Shown here one piece after another: positions 1-11,571 of a stretch of DNA of 64,000 nt (positions are counted from its first letter, which is position 1; each line of letters starts with the position of its first letter). The notes beneath the pieces were generated by a model. It had not been told where the DNA came from and searched no databases. It saw nothing but the letters and a program-made list of their open reading frames with translations. The DNA is from Cryptomeria japonica (lineage: Eukaryota; Streptophyta; Pinopsida; Cupressales; Cupressaceae), in contig NC_081410.1 of NCBI RefSeq assembly GCF_030272615.1, positions 501,170,442 through 501,234,441 on the forward strand, read 5' to 3'. The position numbers and the translations under genes are program-made.

Positions 1-1665
1 TCTAGAACCTTTGGGTAGGAGAGAGGCTCTAAAGATGTTGGTTGAGTCGGAACTACCTAGATATTTATTTTTAACTATTTTAACCCATTTTAGATGAGGT
101 TCTTTGTATATTTTCCATACTAGTTTGGCTCCAAGTGCCCTGTTCTGACTATCTAAATTCTTGAAGCCTAAACCTCTGTTAATTTTAGGAAAGCAGAGAG
201 CATCCCATTCTATTAGTGCATCTTCTTTTTGTCTCGCAGTCCTTTCCATAGAAAGGATCTTAAGATCCTTATAAGTCTATCCCTAATGTAGCCAGGGGTC
301 TCTAGGCAGGACATGTAATATTGAGGGATTGCTGAGAGAACTGAACAAATCAAAACAATTCTCCCTGCTAAAGATAGCCATTTGCCTCTCCAAGACTGCA
401 ACTTTGAATCCAATTTAGCTAGAACACTATCCCAGAGCTTGGTAGCCCTAGTCCCTTTGTCCAAAGGGAGCCCTAGATATATGCACAAAAGGGATCCTGA
501 CTGGAAGCCTATAATCTTGATAATATCCTTTTCTACATTAGCTTTAGTATTAAGAAAATAGACCCTAGTTTTGGATTTTTTAACCTCCTGACCGAAAGCT
601 CTCACATACCATTCTAGGATTGTTTTGAAGCTTCGGGCCTCAGAAAGGGAACTATTCGCCAGCAACAATGTGTCATCTGCAAATTGTTGGTGAGTTACAA
701 GTCTGACATTGCTTGTAATTCTGATTCCTTCTAGGTTGCCAAGTTCTTGAGATTTCTAGGTGGTCCTACCTAATCCTTCTACCAAGATAATGTATAAAAA
801 GGGGGAGAGGGGGTCGCCTTGTCTCAATCCCCTAGATATTTCAAAGAAGCCCTATTGGGAACCATTGATCAATATAGAGAAATGGGGAGTAGAGATGCAT
901 GCAAAAGTCAGGTTAATCCAGCTTCTATTAAATCCAAAGGCTGCCATGCATTTGCATAGGAATCTCTAGTCCACTTTGTCGTATGCCTTTTTGATGTCTA
1001 GCTTGATGAACAATGAGGGGCTAGAGATAGACTGAGAGGAGTGGATTGCCTCATGGGAGAGGATGACCCCATCCAAGATGGATCTACCAGGCACAAAACC
1101 TGACTGTTCTTCCAAGATGATTCCGTGAAGAAGAGGTTTGAGTCTATTTGCTAATGCTTTTGTAAAGATTTTATAGAGCGTGTTGCAAAGGGAAATCAGT
1201 CTAAATTCATCCAAGGAGACAACGGAGGCTTGTTTTGGGATGAGGGCAATGAAGGTGATGTTAATCTCTCTAAGAATCCTACCTAATTTCCTAGCTCCTT
1301 CAAGAGAATCCACTAATTCTACTCCCAAGAAATGCCAGCAAGCTTGGAAAAAGGCACTTGGGAAGCCGTCTGGCCTGGGAGCTTTATAGGGATGTAATTT
1401 TTTAACTACTATCTCAATTTCATTTAATGTGAAGCTCTGGTTAAGGGACCTATTCTGTTCGTTAGAGATTAGCGTGGGGATATTTTGAAGGAGGCTCTCC
1501 TGGGTAGTCAAGTTGGTAGATTCCAAATTGAGAAGGGTATGGAAAAAATTATTAGTGTGGTTGGCTATACCATCAGGATATTCGATCAAATTGCCATTGC
1601 CATCGGTGCTTTTGGTGATATTGTTTCTACTCCTTCTATCAAGTTTTTTAAATTTGGATAAGTAG
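1..1665 (-). pseudogene. LINE (L1-type) reverse transcriptase fragment, 5'-truncated and decayed
   Basis: Read on the minus strand this is the reverse transcriptase of a plant non-LTR retrotransposon. In order it shows the linker (NNITKSTDGNGNLIEYPDG, near 1565-1630), fingers with KAPRPDGFPSAFF and SGFVPGRSILDG, LDIKKAYDKVD ending at 969, [13 protein letters not shown] near 785-830, FADDTLLLANSS near 640-690, and the thumb PLDKGTRATKLW. An in-frame TAG replaces the usual Trp after AYDKVD. Further TAG codons follow near 865 and 756, and there is a frameshift near 213. Beyond the frameshift the LINE tail (GLGFKNLD, ALGAKLVWKIYKEP) runs off the left edge. No endonuclease is present, so the copy is 5'-truncated near 1665, as is usual for LINEs. 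It is dead. The family assignment is secure; the exact 5' junction is approximate. Confidence 0.93.
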
Positions 1666-2109
1666 ATTAAAATTTATTAAAACAATGGTGCGTGTATGTC
1701 TCTGAGAACTATGGAGACATTGGTAAAAGAAATTCAATAATAATGTTATTGTTGTATGGTTAGAAAGCTTAGAAGATGGGTGAAAATATGGTCGCAATTT
1801 TAGAAATACCCACTTGATTAAGTGTAAACCTAATGATGACAAAGTCGAGAAACCAAGTTGATAAAACAAAACACGTCAAAAAGGAGGGAAATCACACTTC
1901 CAACCCGCAATTTTGTCATCCATGCATATTCACAAGCCCAAATAGTTCAAAACGTGTATGGGATCCTTGTACTATAAATAATGCATACGAGGTATTTTTA
2001 AAACAAAACTGCATATGGGCTTTTTTTACAATAAGAAGCATGTACACGGTGTTAAAGCTAGAAACAATGCGTAAGTTTTTCTGCCTATGTTTACAATGTG
2101 GGTGTGTGC
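1666..2109. other. intergenic, no gene seen
   Basis: No coding pattern is recognisable. A TATA-like stretch (CTATAAATA near 1972) has no supported gene behind it. Confidence 0.6.
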
Positions 2110-2345
2110 ATACATATATGTATGCATGTATAATATGTAAAATATGATATTTAGTGTATATATGTATATATAATGTGTTTATATATAATATATATTATAT
2201 ATATATGTATATAATAACATATAATATATTATGTATATATACACACACATATGTGTGTATGTATATGTATTGCCTTTTGATATTTTATGTGTATTATATG
2301 TGTATGTGTAGTGTACATATATTGATGTATATTGTCTTTTGATAT
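2110..2345. repeat. AT-rich microsatellite (TA / TATG / TGTA)
   Basis: A low-complexity run of TATATA, TATGTA and TGTGTA words. The small open frames across it are composition artefacts. Confidence 0.85.
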
Positions 2346-3110
2346 CTTATTATATTGTATTGTATTCCTCTCTCTCTCTCTCACTCTGTCTCTCGAGACC
2401 CCACATAACACCTAATGACCTCTTCAGACCATGTATGATATCTCAAGGGGTCAAATGTTGTCTTAAGCAATCATATGGTGTTGTAACACATGTGTGACTC
2501 AATTAGGACCCAACGTGACCCCTAATGACATCATGTGACATGTCTTCCTCTCCTTGCATATCCTTCCCTCCCTTTTCTTCCCTCTCTATCCCTTTGTCCC
2601 TTCCTTCCCCATCTCTCTCTCTCTCTCTCTCTCTGGACCCCACATAACACAACATAACCCTTTAGGAGCATATCATGTCCTAAGGGGTCATATAGTGTCT
2701 CGAGCTGGCAAGATGAACCATTATTACAATATAAAAAGTAGTGTCAATAGTGCTTACAAAATTTGATACCTAAGGGGTCCGATATCCTAAGGGGTCATAG
2801 GACACCATATGACCCCTTAAACACCATACAACCCATTATGACACCATTTGGTGTCTTAAGGGATCATATTGTGTCTTAAAGGGTGGTAGGACACAATATG
2901 ACCCCTAAGGACACATTACATGACCCATAACAATACCTAAGGGGTCATAAGACACTATATGACCCCACATAACACCACTGCTTAAAAGAATAACAAACCA
3001 ACATTCTCCCCTTTTCTCCCTTCCTCCATACCCCATCCCTTTCTCTCTTCTTCCTCTCCCTCCCCACTCTTTCTCTCTCCCTACCCCCTTTATCTCCCTT
3101 ACTTTATATT

Positions 3111-3113
<3 letters not shown>

Positions 3114-3161
<48 letters not shown>
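3114..3161. repeat. (CT)n microsatellite
   Basis: About 24 uninterrupted CT units at the start of the pyrimidine-rich part of the first duplicated block. Confidence 0.97.
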
Positions 3162-3162
<1 letters not shown>

Positions 3163-3909
3163 CTTTTCCACCCTCTCTATCCCTTTTTTATTATCTCTCT
3201 CCCTCCCCTCTCCCTCTCTCCTCCCTCTCTCCCCCCCTCCTCTCTCTCTCTCCCTCTATCCCTCTCCCCCTCTCCCTCTCCTCTCCCCTCCCTCTCCCCC
3301 CCTCTCTCTCTCTCTCCCTCTAATCCCTCTCCCCCTCTCCCTCCCCACTATTTACCTCCCCCTACTCCCTTTATCTCCCCTTACTTTATATTATTGTATT
3401 GCAATTAAACTTTAATCTCTCTCTCTCTCTCTCTGGACCCCACATAACACAACATAACCCTTTAGGAGCATATGATGTCCTAAGGGGTCATACAGTGTCT
3501 CGAGGTGCAAGATGAACCATTATTATAATATAAAAAGCAATGCCAATACTACTTATAAAATTTGATACCTAAGGGGTTCAATGTCCTAAGGGGTCATAGG
3601 ACACCATATGACCCCTTAAAACACCATACAACCCCATAACAACACCATTTGGTGTCTTAAGGGGTCATATTGTGTCTTAAAGAGTGGTTAGGACACAATA
3701 TGACCCCTAAGGACACATTACATGACCCATAACGACACCTATGGGGTCATAAGACACTATATGACCCCACATAACACCACTGTTTAAAAGAATAACAAAC
3801 CAACATTCTCCCCCTTTCTCCCTTCCTCCATACCCCATCCCTTTCTCTCTTCTTCTCTCTCTCCCCACTCTTTCTCTCTCCCTACCCCCTTTATCTCCGT
3901 TACTTTATA

Positions 3910-3911
<2 letters not shown>

Positions 3912-3973
<62 letters not shown>
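3912..3973. repeat. (CT)n microsatellite
   Basis: About 30 CT units at the matching place in the second duplicated block. The length differs from the first block's run, as expected from slippage. Confidence 0.97.
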
Positions 3974-3975
<2 letters not shown>

Positions 3976-4161
3976 CCCCTTTTCCACCCTCTCTCTCTCT
4001 CCCTTTTTGATTCTCCCTCTCCCTCCCCTCTCCCTCTCTCCCCCTCTCTCTCCCTCTCCCTATCTCCCTCTCCCCCTCTCCCCCTCTCCCTCCCCACTAT
4101 TTACCTCCCCCTACTCCCTTTTATCTCCCTTACTTTATATTATTGTATTGCAATTAAACTT

Positions 4162-4288
<127 letters not shown>

Positions 4289-4636
4289 CTCCCTTTTCCT
4301 TCACATTTTCTTTACTACAAAAAGTGCGTACGTGGTACTTGGACATATACTTTTAGTTTCCAACTGCATCAACGACCTCAAAAGAAGTTTTTGAGGTCAT
4401 TGAAGGCCCCATTGCAACTGTGTCTATGATTCTATGACTTTTTTATACATAGAAGTAAGTGAATTTTTTGTTTTTGCATGATTTGAAATTAGTGAATTGT
4501 TGTTCTTATTAGTTTTGTCAATGCTATTGTGATTGTTTAATAGTTTTGATGCATATTTATGGTTATTTGATTATTTATGAACTTTTGTTTACATATATAT
4601 GTAATATAATTCTATTTAGGACAACCGATATCAACC

Positions 4637-7563
4637 ATGGGAAAGAACAAGCAAGGAACGATGGAACAACGAGAGGTTGAAAAGGAAAGACAAAGGCAAC
4701 ATATGAAGAAATTATGTGACATAAGAACAATGGGACAAGAAGGTATGTCATTCTCAACATCTCAATTTGATTTACCAAATGAACATAATGCATCTAATAC
4801 AATTGAAGAAGAGACATTTGATTTACTGTATGAACCTAACAGAATTGAAAAAGAGACCACATTGAATAATCAATTAAATTATGAACATACACCTGCTCTA
4901 TTTGATGAATTGAATGTACACAATGCATGCAATGCACCGATGTTAACACCTCCTAGAATCATTCGTAGGAAACCAAAGTATCTAATTGACATTGATGAGA
5001 ATATATTGAAGCCAATGCCTAATAAAATGAATAAACAAACTTGTAGGATAATAGTTAAAAGAATATGGCAAAAAAAATTTGAAAACTTAAATCAAACCGC
5101 AAGACGTCAAATTAATTGTTCAAATGATTAAAAATTTAAATTTTAGAGAGACAATGAAAATTCTAGGCCTAAGATCATCTGAAAGTAATAGCAAAAGAAC
5201 TATTGTGAGAAATATATTTGATGCATATCAAACTATTGGTTCAAAATCATAAACTAAAGATTCTAATGTTACTTGATGTGTCATTACATCAACCATAATT
5301 AGCAAGAAAATAAAAAAAGATCATTTGATAAGCAAAACAAGTCATTAAACATTAGTAGAACAACCTTAAGTAAAGCATTATAGAGGCAAGAAAAAATAGA
5401 GGAACCTAACAATAGTTCTCTTTGGGAATTCTCAAGTAGACTACCATGGAAAGACAAGTTTGTTGTTGATGCACTAAGAACATTGATTGAATTTTTTTGG
5501 CATGACAACACAAGAGTTTCTCCCAACCAAAGAGATGTTGTTAGAAGGCGAATCACGTCTACAAATCGTGAGCCACATGCCAAACACTATTTGGATATGA
5601 CTCAAACAAAATTTTATGAAAGATTCCTTGAAAACTTTCCTCAAATAAAAATTTCTCAAAGATTTTTTGAAATGGAAAAACCTTTTTATATTAAGATTAA
5701 TAATGTACACACCATGTGTTGTTGTAGGATGCATATTGAATTTTTCATGCACTATGATATTTTTTGTCATATTTGTTCTACTTTGCACACTAACGATGTT
5801 TTTCAGGAATGCAATATACAAGCACCTCTTAAGTCAGCAAGATAATTTATTTCAAGTGTGCTATGTAATAGACATGATGGTTGCATTTATTATAAGATGC
5901 CTTGTTTGAAAGGTTCTTATGCTATATGTGGTGGTTTGTAACGTTTACCAAGACGTGTACATTTGGAGAGGACACATGAAATTGGTACGAAACTAGTTTC
6001 TTTTGGAAAATACAAGACAGTCACATATGGAGTTAAAGATGAAAAAGATTTAAAGAGGTGTGAGTTAGTGAAAAATGATATATGTGTAGCTGAATTTATA
6101 AAAATGTTTCAAAAGAAACTAGTTTATGAGTACATAATGCATACACATAGAGCTCGATGGCTAGATGAGCAATTCAAGTTATGTAAGGACACATTTCTTC
6201 TTGGCACCATTGTCTCTATCATTGATTTTGTTGAACATTATACACCTGAACCTCAAAATGAAGTGCAATCTATGTATTATCATTCTACACAAGTTTCTAT
6301 TTTTGTACACATAACATTCATGCATGCAGATGATAGCACAAAGGAGGATTTAAATATTGTAAGAGAGTAGCACTTCTACATAAGTGATGATCGCACTCAA
6401 TCATCGGAGTTTGTACAAGGATGCTTTAAAGTTTTATATGATAATTTAAAGGAAAGAAACATACAATACAACCAACACTTAATATGGTTAGGTAATTGCA
6501 CCACACAATTCAAGAATGCAAGGATGTTTTATTGGTTGACAAGGATGCATATGACAAGCGGTGTACAATTTTTTTGGAATTTCACTGAGGCTGGACATGG
6601 TAAGGGAGAGCATGATGGTGCAGGAGCATGTGTAAAAAGAGCTCTGGCTAGAGAAGAATTGAAGTACGAAGGTGGTGTTGAGTTGATAGATGTAGATATA
6701 ATTGTGCGATGGTGTAACTCTACGATAATTCCAGGTAATCTAGGTATGTCAATGGTTCGTAGATATTTTTGGTTGATCATTTAATCTAACATTGAAAACT
6801 ATCTAGACTGTTGTACAGTTGCAGGATCGAGTGACATCCACTCATTTATGAGTTCAAATGCAAGTTCACTAGTAATTTATACGAGACGGATGGTATGTTT
6901 TTTCTCTTCATGCATTTATTTTTTGTGGGAAGAATGTGAATCACAAGAGTGGGTTGACAAATGGTCTTATAGACCGTTGGTTCCCATTGATACATATCAA
7001 ATTCCCAAAGCACTACAATTGAGACATATGGAGACATTAGTGTATTTTGACCATGTATCCAACCTATTGGATTCAAGTGATTTTTTGAATTAGTTTTTTT
7101 GAAAGTATTTTTTTGGTTCATTTTGTTGTACATCACACTTTTTTTTGGTATTAATTATTAGTTTATAAAATGCAGGTCACATGTCAGCAGTTGTTGCAGA
7201 AGAGAACAATGAAGAAGGAACGAATTACTTTTTGTATCATTGTGTTGAGCCTAAGAGAAAATTGCCAACCACAATCATTGATGAAGAGAGTATTGAGTAC
7301 CCAATAGGGTTTGTTGTCGTGACAGGAACATGACTTATGAGATACCCTATCAAGAATTCTGATGTTTGGTTGTTCGAGGACTTTGAAACACACAGACATA
7401 TTCTTCATTTCTCTAACCTTGTTGTTGCAACAAATATTCATTTGATGAAGTATCGTGGTAGACCTCATAACAAGATTTTATAGAAAGTTCATGAATCTGA
7501 CCACAAGGAAATACTTGACACAATACGGGTTAGAGTCGATCCTGAAGGCTCACTTGATTGATT
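4637..7563 (+). pseudogene. Transposase-like gene with Cys-rich and HGKG motifs, decayed
   Basis: Not matched to a named family. The start ATG (4637) follows a likely 5' UTR intron (donor GTAAGTG near 4454, acceptor TTCTATTTAG near 4619). Domains in order: a charged N-terminal region (4637-5228); FVVDALRTLIEFFWHDNTRVSPN (in two pieces around 5455-5525); a Cys/His-rich part (TMCCCRMHIEFF, CHICSTLH near 5715-5790; LCNRHDGCIYYKMPC near 5862-5910); the core IIDFVEHYTPEPQNEVQS (6220-6273), YISDDRTQSSEFVQGCF (6380-6430), WLGNCTTQFKNA (6486-6520), and HGKGEHDGAGACVKRAL (6595-6645); then a C-terminal exon (7174-7563) after an intron. This order resembles RNase H-fold transposases, where an Asp is expected before GNCTTQFK; here it reads GN. 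Stops lie near 5110-5130, 5250, 5931, 6368, 6781, 7331 and 7481. The transposase role is inferred. Confidence 0.6.
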
Positions 7564-7631
7564 CTATGGTTTAGAGTAGAATGATTTTGAGAATTTTGTA
7601 TTTATCATCACATAATTGTTCTATATTCATA

Positions 7632-7880
7632 TTTTGTATATATAAATGCCCATGTGCTGATTTGTACATGTTTAGGGGCATAATTTTGTATATTTAAATG
7701 ACCATGAGCTGATTTGTACATAATTAGATGCCAAATTTTGTATATTAAAATGGCGATGAGCTGAATCACACATATTTAAATGCCATATTTTATATAAAAT
7801 CCCATGAGATGATTTGTAACACATTTTTTTGTATATTTAAATAGCCAAGAGTTGATTTGTCCATATTTAGAGGCAAATTT
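7632..7880. repeat. 52-bp tandem repeat, five degenerate copies
   Basis: Units starting TTTTGTATAT and holding CATGAGCTGATTTGTACAT begin at 7632, 7684, 7736, 7788 and 7827. The fourth unit is about 13 bp short; otherwise the spacing is exactly 52. It lies just downstream of the transposase-like gene. Confidence 0.9.
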
Positions 7881-7884
7881 TTGA

Positions 7885-7975
7885 ATAATATGTGACAATG
7901 TTTTGTGACTATGTTTTGTGACTATTTTTTGTGACTATTTTTTGTGACTATTTTTTGTGACTATGTTTTGAGTTT
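7885..7975. repeat. 14-bp tandem repeat (TTTTGTGACTAT)
   Basis: Five to six near-perfect copies of TTTTTTGTGACTAT or TGTTTTGTGACTAT, continuous with the 52-bp array. Confidence 0.9.
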
Positions 7976-8111
7976 ATGTGATGTGATAAGGTCAATTATT
8001 TGAATCATTATTGGTCATGGGGGTCATACGTTGAGTCTAGATACAATTTGAGCAAAAATTGTCATTATTGTAAAAAAAGTTGTCAAAAAAGTTATCAAGC
8101 AACTTCTACAT

Positions 8112-9479
8112 CGTGTCGGTATGGTATGGCTCTTGATGTTCCGATGCTTTGGGAAGCATAATAGGAGTATGCCTAGCATAAACCTGTCCACCCGGACGTG
8201 CTCGTGATGTTGGTTTATGCCCACGATGAATGAGATCAAATCTAGCATATCTTGCAACTTTGCATTGCATGCCACTGATGGTTTTTGCAGCAGGTGAAAA
8301 AATGCTACCATTTGAAAATGACTCCGATTCGTCAGAAACCGAGATAGGTTATTATAGAGGAGCCTCACGTGACACTACAGGTTCAAACATATCAATCATA
8401 TGTATCCTGGATTGCAAGAAATAGTCTGTCAAAGTTTGTCAATTTTTTGGACTTAGGGCACTTGAGAGATCGTGTCGGTAGGGTATGGCTCTCGATGTTC
8501 TGACGCTTTGGGAGGCATGGCAGGAGAATGCCTAGCATAAACTATCCCACCCAGATGCACTCGCAATGTTGGTTTGTGCCCATGATGAACGATATCAAAT
8601 CTAGCCTATCTTGCAACTTTTCATTGCATGTCACTGATAGTTTTTGCATTCGGTGAAAAAATGCTACCATTTGAAAATGGCTCTGAGTCGTCAAAAACCG
8701 AGATAGGTCATTGTAGAGGATCCTCACATGACACTACAAGTTCAAACAAATCGATCATATATATCCTTGATTGAGATAAATAGTCTATCAAAGTTTGATA
8801 ATTTTTTGGACTCAGGGCACTTGAGAGATCGCATCGGTGGGGTATGGCTCTCGATGTTCCAGTGCTTTGGGAGGCACAAAAAGAGCATGTATAGAAGAAA
8901 ATTGCCCACCCAGATGTTCTTGTGATGTTGGTTTATGCCCACAATGAACGAGATAAAATCTAGCCTACCTTCCAACTTTGCATTGCATGCCATTGACAAT
9001 TTTTGCAGCAGGTGAAAAAATGCTACCATTTGAAAATGGTTCTGAGTCGTCAGCAACTGAGATAGGTCATTGTAGAGGAGCCTCACATGACACTACAGGT
9101 TTAAATAGATCAATAATATTTATCCTGGATTGGAAGAAATAGTTTGTTAAAGTTTGACAATTTTTTGGACTCAGGGCACTTGAGAGATCGCACTAGTAGG
9201 GTATGGCTCTTGACGTTCCGACGCTTTGGGAGGCACAAAAAGATCATGCATAGCATATACCTACCCACCTATATGTTCTCATGATGTTGGTTTGTGCACA
9301 CAATGAACAAAATCAATTCTAGCCTATCTTGCAACTTTGCATTGCATGTCACTGACAGTTTTTGCAGAAGGTGAAAAAATGCTACCATTTAAAAATGGTT
9401 CTGAGTCATCAGAAACCAAGATAGGTCATTGTAGAGGAGCCTCACATGACACTACATGTTTAAATAGATTGATCATATA
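8112..9479. repeat. 359-bp satellite, left part (copies 1-4)
   Basis: The landmark word CGTGTCGGTAGGGTATGG or its variants begins at 8112, 8471, 8830 and 9189, exactly 359 bp apart. Each unit also has GTGAAAAAATGCTACCATTT and TTTTTTGGACTYAGGGCACT. The minus-strand open frames in each unit do not continue across units, because 359 is not a multiple of three, so coding is unlikely. The array is cut by an LTR element at 9480 and resumes at 15825. Confidence 0.93.
9475..9479. repeat. Target-site duplication ATATA (left)
   Basis: ATATA immediately before the TG of the 5' LTR. It matches 15820-15824 directly after the CA of the 3' LTR. Confidence 0.93.
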
Positions 9480-10275
9480 TGTTGGTATTCTACACTCATA
9501 TGAGAATGGTTGATGGTGTCATTGATGGCAACCAACCGGTATTAGGTCTCTACACACACACTGGCAACAAGGTCAACATCGATACCATCTACCAACACCG
9601 CCAGGCATATTCACCAGCATCTAGATTACACTGGAAAAGAAGTATATCAGCACTCAGGCCGACATGAGACAAGTTTTGTTTATGTGAATTGTGTTTTAAA
9701 TATAATTATCTTTTGTAAGTCGACTTGGTATATTGTAAATACTCGTATATGTATGAGATCTCATAGGTCATTTTGTATGGTAGGAGATTTTTGTATGTAT
9801 GAGGTGATATAGTGGACAATGAAGGGTTTTGGTTAAGGTATCTGACTGATCTTAAACCGGTACTGAACAAGACATTAGAGATGCTATTTTGAGTAGTACA
9901 TTGTATTGGATTTAATTATCCTTATTGTAGTCAGTGAGACTCTTCTATTGAGCAGTGAGCTCTAGGCTGTTGGCCTTCTCGCATGTGCAGGCCCCTATTG
10001 TAAGTAATATTTATTCATATTGGCTAATGAGTAAATATTGTGGGTCACAAATCCCACCAAGATTTTTCCCACACTGGGTTTCCTCATTAAAATATCTTTT
10101 GTTATGGTGTGCATTTATGTTGTCTCTGTTATTTCTATTTACTGCATCATTTCTTTCTTATCGGTACATTGATTTGGGTTGCAAAGTTATAAATAAGTTC
10201 AAATATTTCACAAACCGGTTAGACACTGATTCACCCCCCCTCTCGGTGTCTTTACGGCTGTCATTGAATCTAACA
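9480..10275 (+). repeat. 5' LTR (796 bp)
   Basis: Starts TGTTGGTATTCTACACTC and ends GAATCTAACA. It is colinear with 15026-15819. Open frames inside it are not genes. Confidence 0.95.
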
Positions 10276-10277
10276 AT

Positions 10278-10289
10278 TGGTATCAGAGC
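10278..10289 (+). promoter_or_regulatory. Primer binding site, initiator Met tRNA
   Basis: TGGTATCAGAGC, the classic plant sequence complementary to the 3' end of initiator Met tRNA, two bases after the 5' LTR. Confidence 0.95.
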
Positions 10290-10346
10290 TTAGTCCTCTA
10301 TTTGCAAAAGCTTAACAGCTTGAGGAAGATTCTAAAACCGGTACAA

Positions 10347-11317
10347 ATGGAGAGTTTGAGAAAATAGTTGGAAGGAGCTCTTGAAGATTTTGATGTAGAA
10401 AAATTGAAGAATATCAAACTTGAAGATGATCTAAGGGATGCTAAGGAATTCATTAAAGGACTTCAGGATAACTTGGTTATAGCACAAAACAAGAGAAAGG
10501 AACTTCATGAACAAATGCAGAAACATGATGATGAAAAGGAAACTCTTAGTGATATTGCAGAAAAGTTGAGGCAAGAGAACACTAACATGAGGAATGAAAT
10601 GCAAGATTTAATCATGAGGCTATGTAAGAATCTTGAAGACATAAAGAAGAATGAAGAAGACTTGACTAGGAGACAAATTGGCATTCTGGAAAATGAGTTG
10701 ATCACTGCAAATGAACACAAAGACAAATTCAAGAAAAGTTTAGAAAGATTTGATGACATGTTGAAAAGACAAAAAATTGATGGAGATACAATTGGACTTG
10801 GATTTGAACATGGAGAAAGTTCTGGGACTGCAAATAATCAAGATCACAGTAAACCGGTATGACAACCTAATGCTTATAAATTTAATGGGAATGTTTTAAT
10901 TGCAACAAGTTTGGTCATAGAGAAAATCAGTGCAGATTTAGAAATAATCAGAATAGAAAGTTATCCACCGGTCAATGTTCTGAATGCAACAAAGTTGGTC
11001 ATAATTCAGAAAATTATAGAATGAATGTGAAATTCTATGTTTGTGGTAGATTTGGGCATTTATCTAATCAATGTAGAACACAAACTAGTCAAGGATATGG
11101 AAAGGCTATTCAGAGGAATAATGTAACTTGTTATGCATGTAACAAGATTGGACATATTGCAAAATTTTGTAGGAGCAAGACTATATCGGTGAACAATAAA
11201 GCATCTAGTGCGAAGGGAAAAGAAAAGGTAAATGAAATAAAGCAAGAATTTTTAGAAAAATGGATTAAGAAGGGAGATCAGAAAGTTGATGAAACTATCT
11301 CTACACCGGTAGAATAG
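10347..11317 (+). pseudogene. Gag-like protein: coiled coil plus four zinc knuckles
   Basis: The first ATG (10347, MESLRK) runs into an in-frame TAG at 10365, where a Gln or Trp codon probably stood. The frame then stays open to 10862 as a strongly heptad-like, Glu/Lys-rich coiled coil. After a stop and frame change come four CCHC knuckles: CFNCNKFGHRENQC, CSECNKVGHNSENY (last Cys lost), FYVCGRFGHLSNQC (first Cys lost) and CYACNKIGHIAKFC. The tail after the knuckles is Lys-rich and ends at 11317. Knuckles of this type bind RNA in retroelement nucleocapsids. A typical gag capsid fold was not recognised, so the gag label rests on the knuckles and the position after the primer site. Confidence 0.75.
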
Positions 11318-11571
11318 AGCAATCCTCCACTAGCAGGAGATTCTTCATTCGACTAAGGAATAATCCTTAGGGGGTATTGCAGCAAGTTGAAAATCATGCA
11401 TTCTACCCTCGGTTGATGATACATTTCTTCTTTACCAGTAGATGTGTTAAGTTTTCACTAAACCGGCAAGCATTTAATGCGGTTTTTGAGCAAGGGCAAT
11501 CTAAAGGCGAAGCAACGAAGTGATTTTCAAGCATTCAAGGATTTCAAGTTAAGAGGTATTTATCTTTCAAA

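Noticed and set aside
2154-2411. Small frames over the AT repeat
   Set aside because: Tyr/Ile/Met-rich translations of TATATG repeats.
8230-8424. Plus-strand satellite peptide with GEKMLPFEN
   Set aside because: Appears in each copy but is limited by satellite homology and broken at unit ends; no domain or start context.
8024-9086. Repeated ~114-codon minus-strand frames
   Set aside because: They lie in the 359-bp satellite; the period is not a multiple of three and the frames do not join, so they are composition effects.
9955-10293. 112-codon frame over an LTR end and primer site (also 15628-15846)
   Set aside because: It is LTR sequence present in both LTRs, not a gene.
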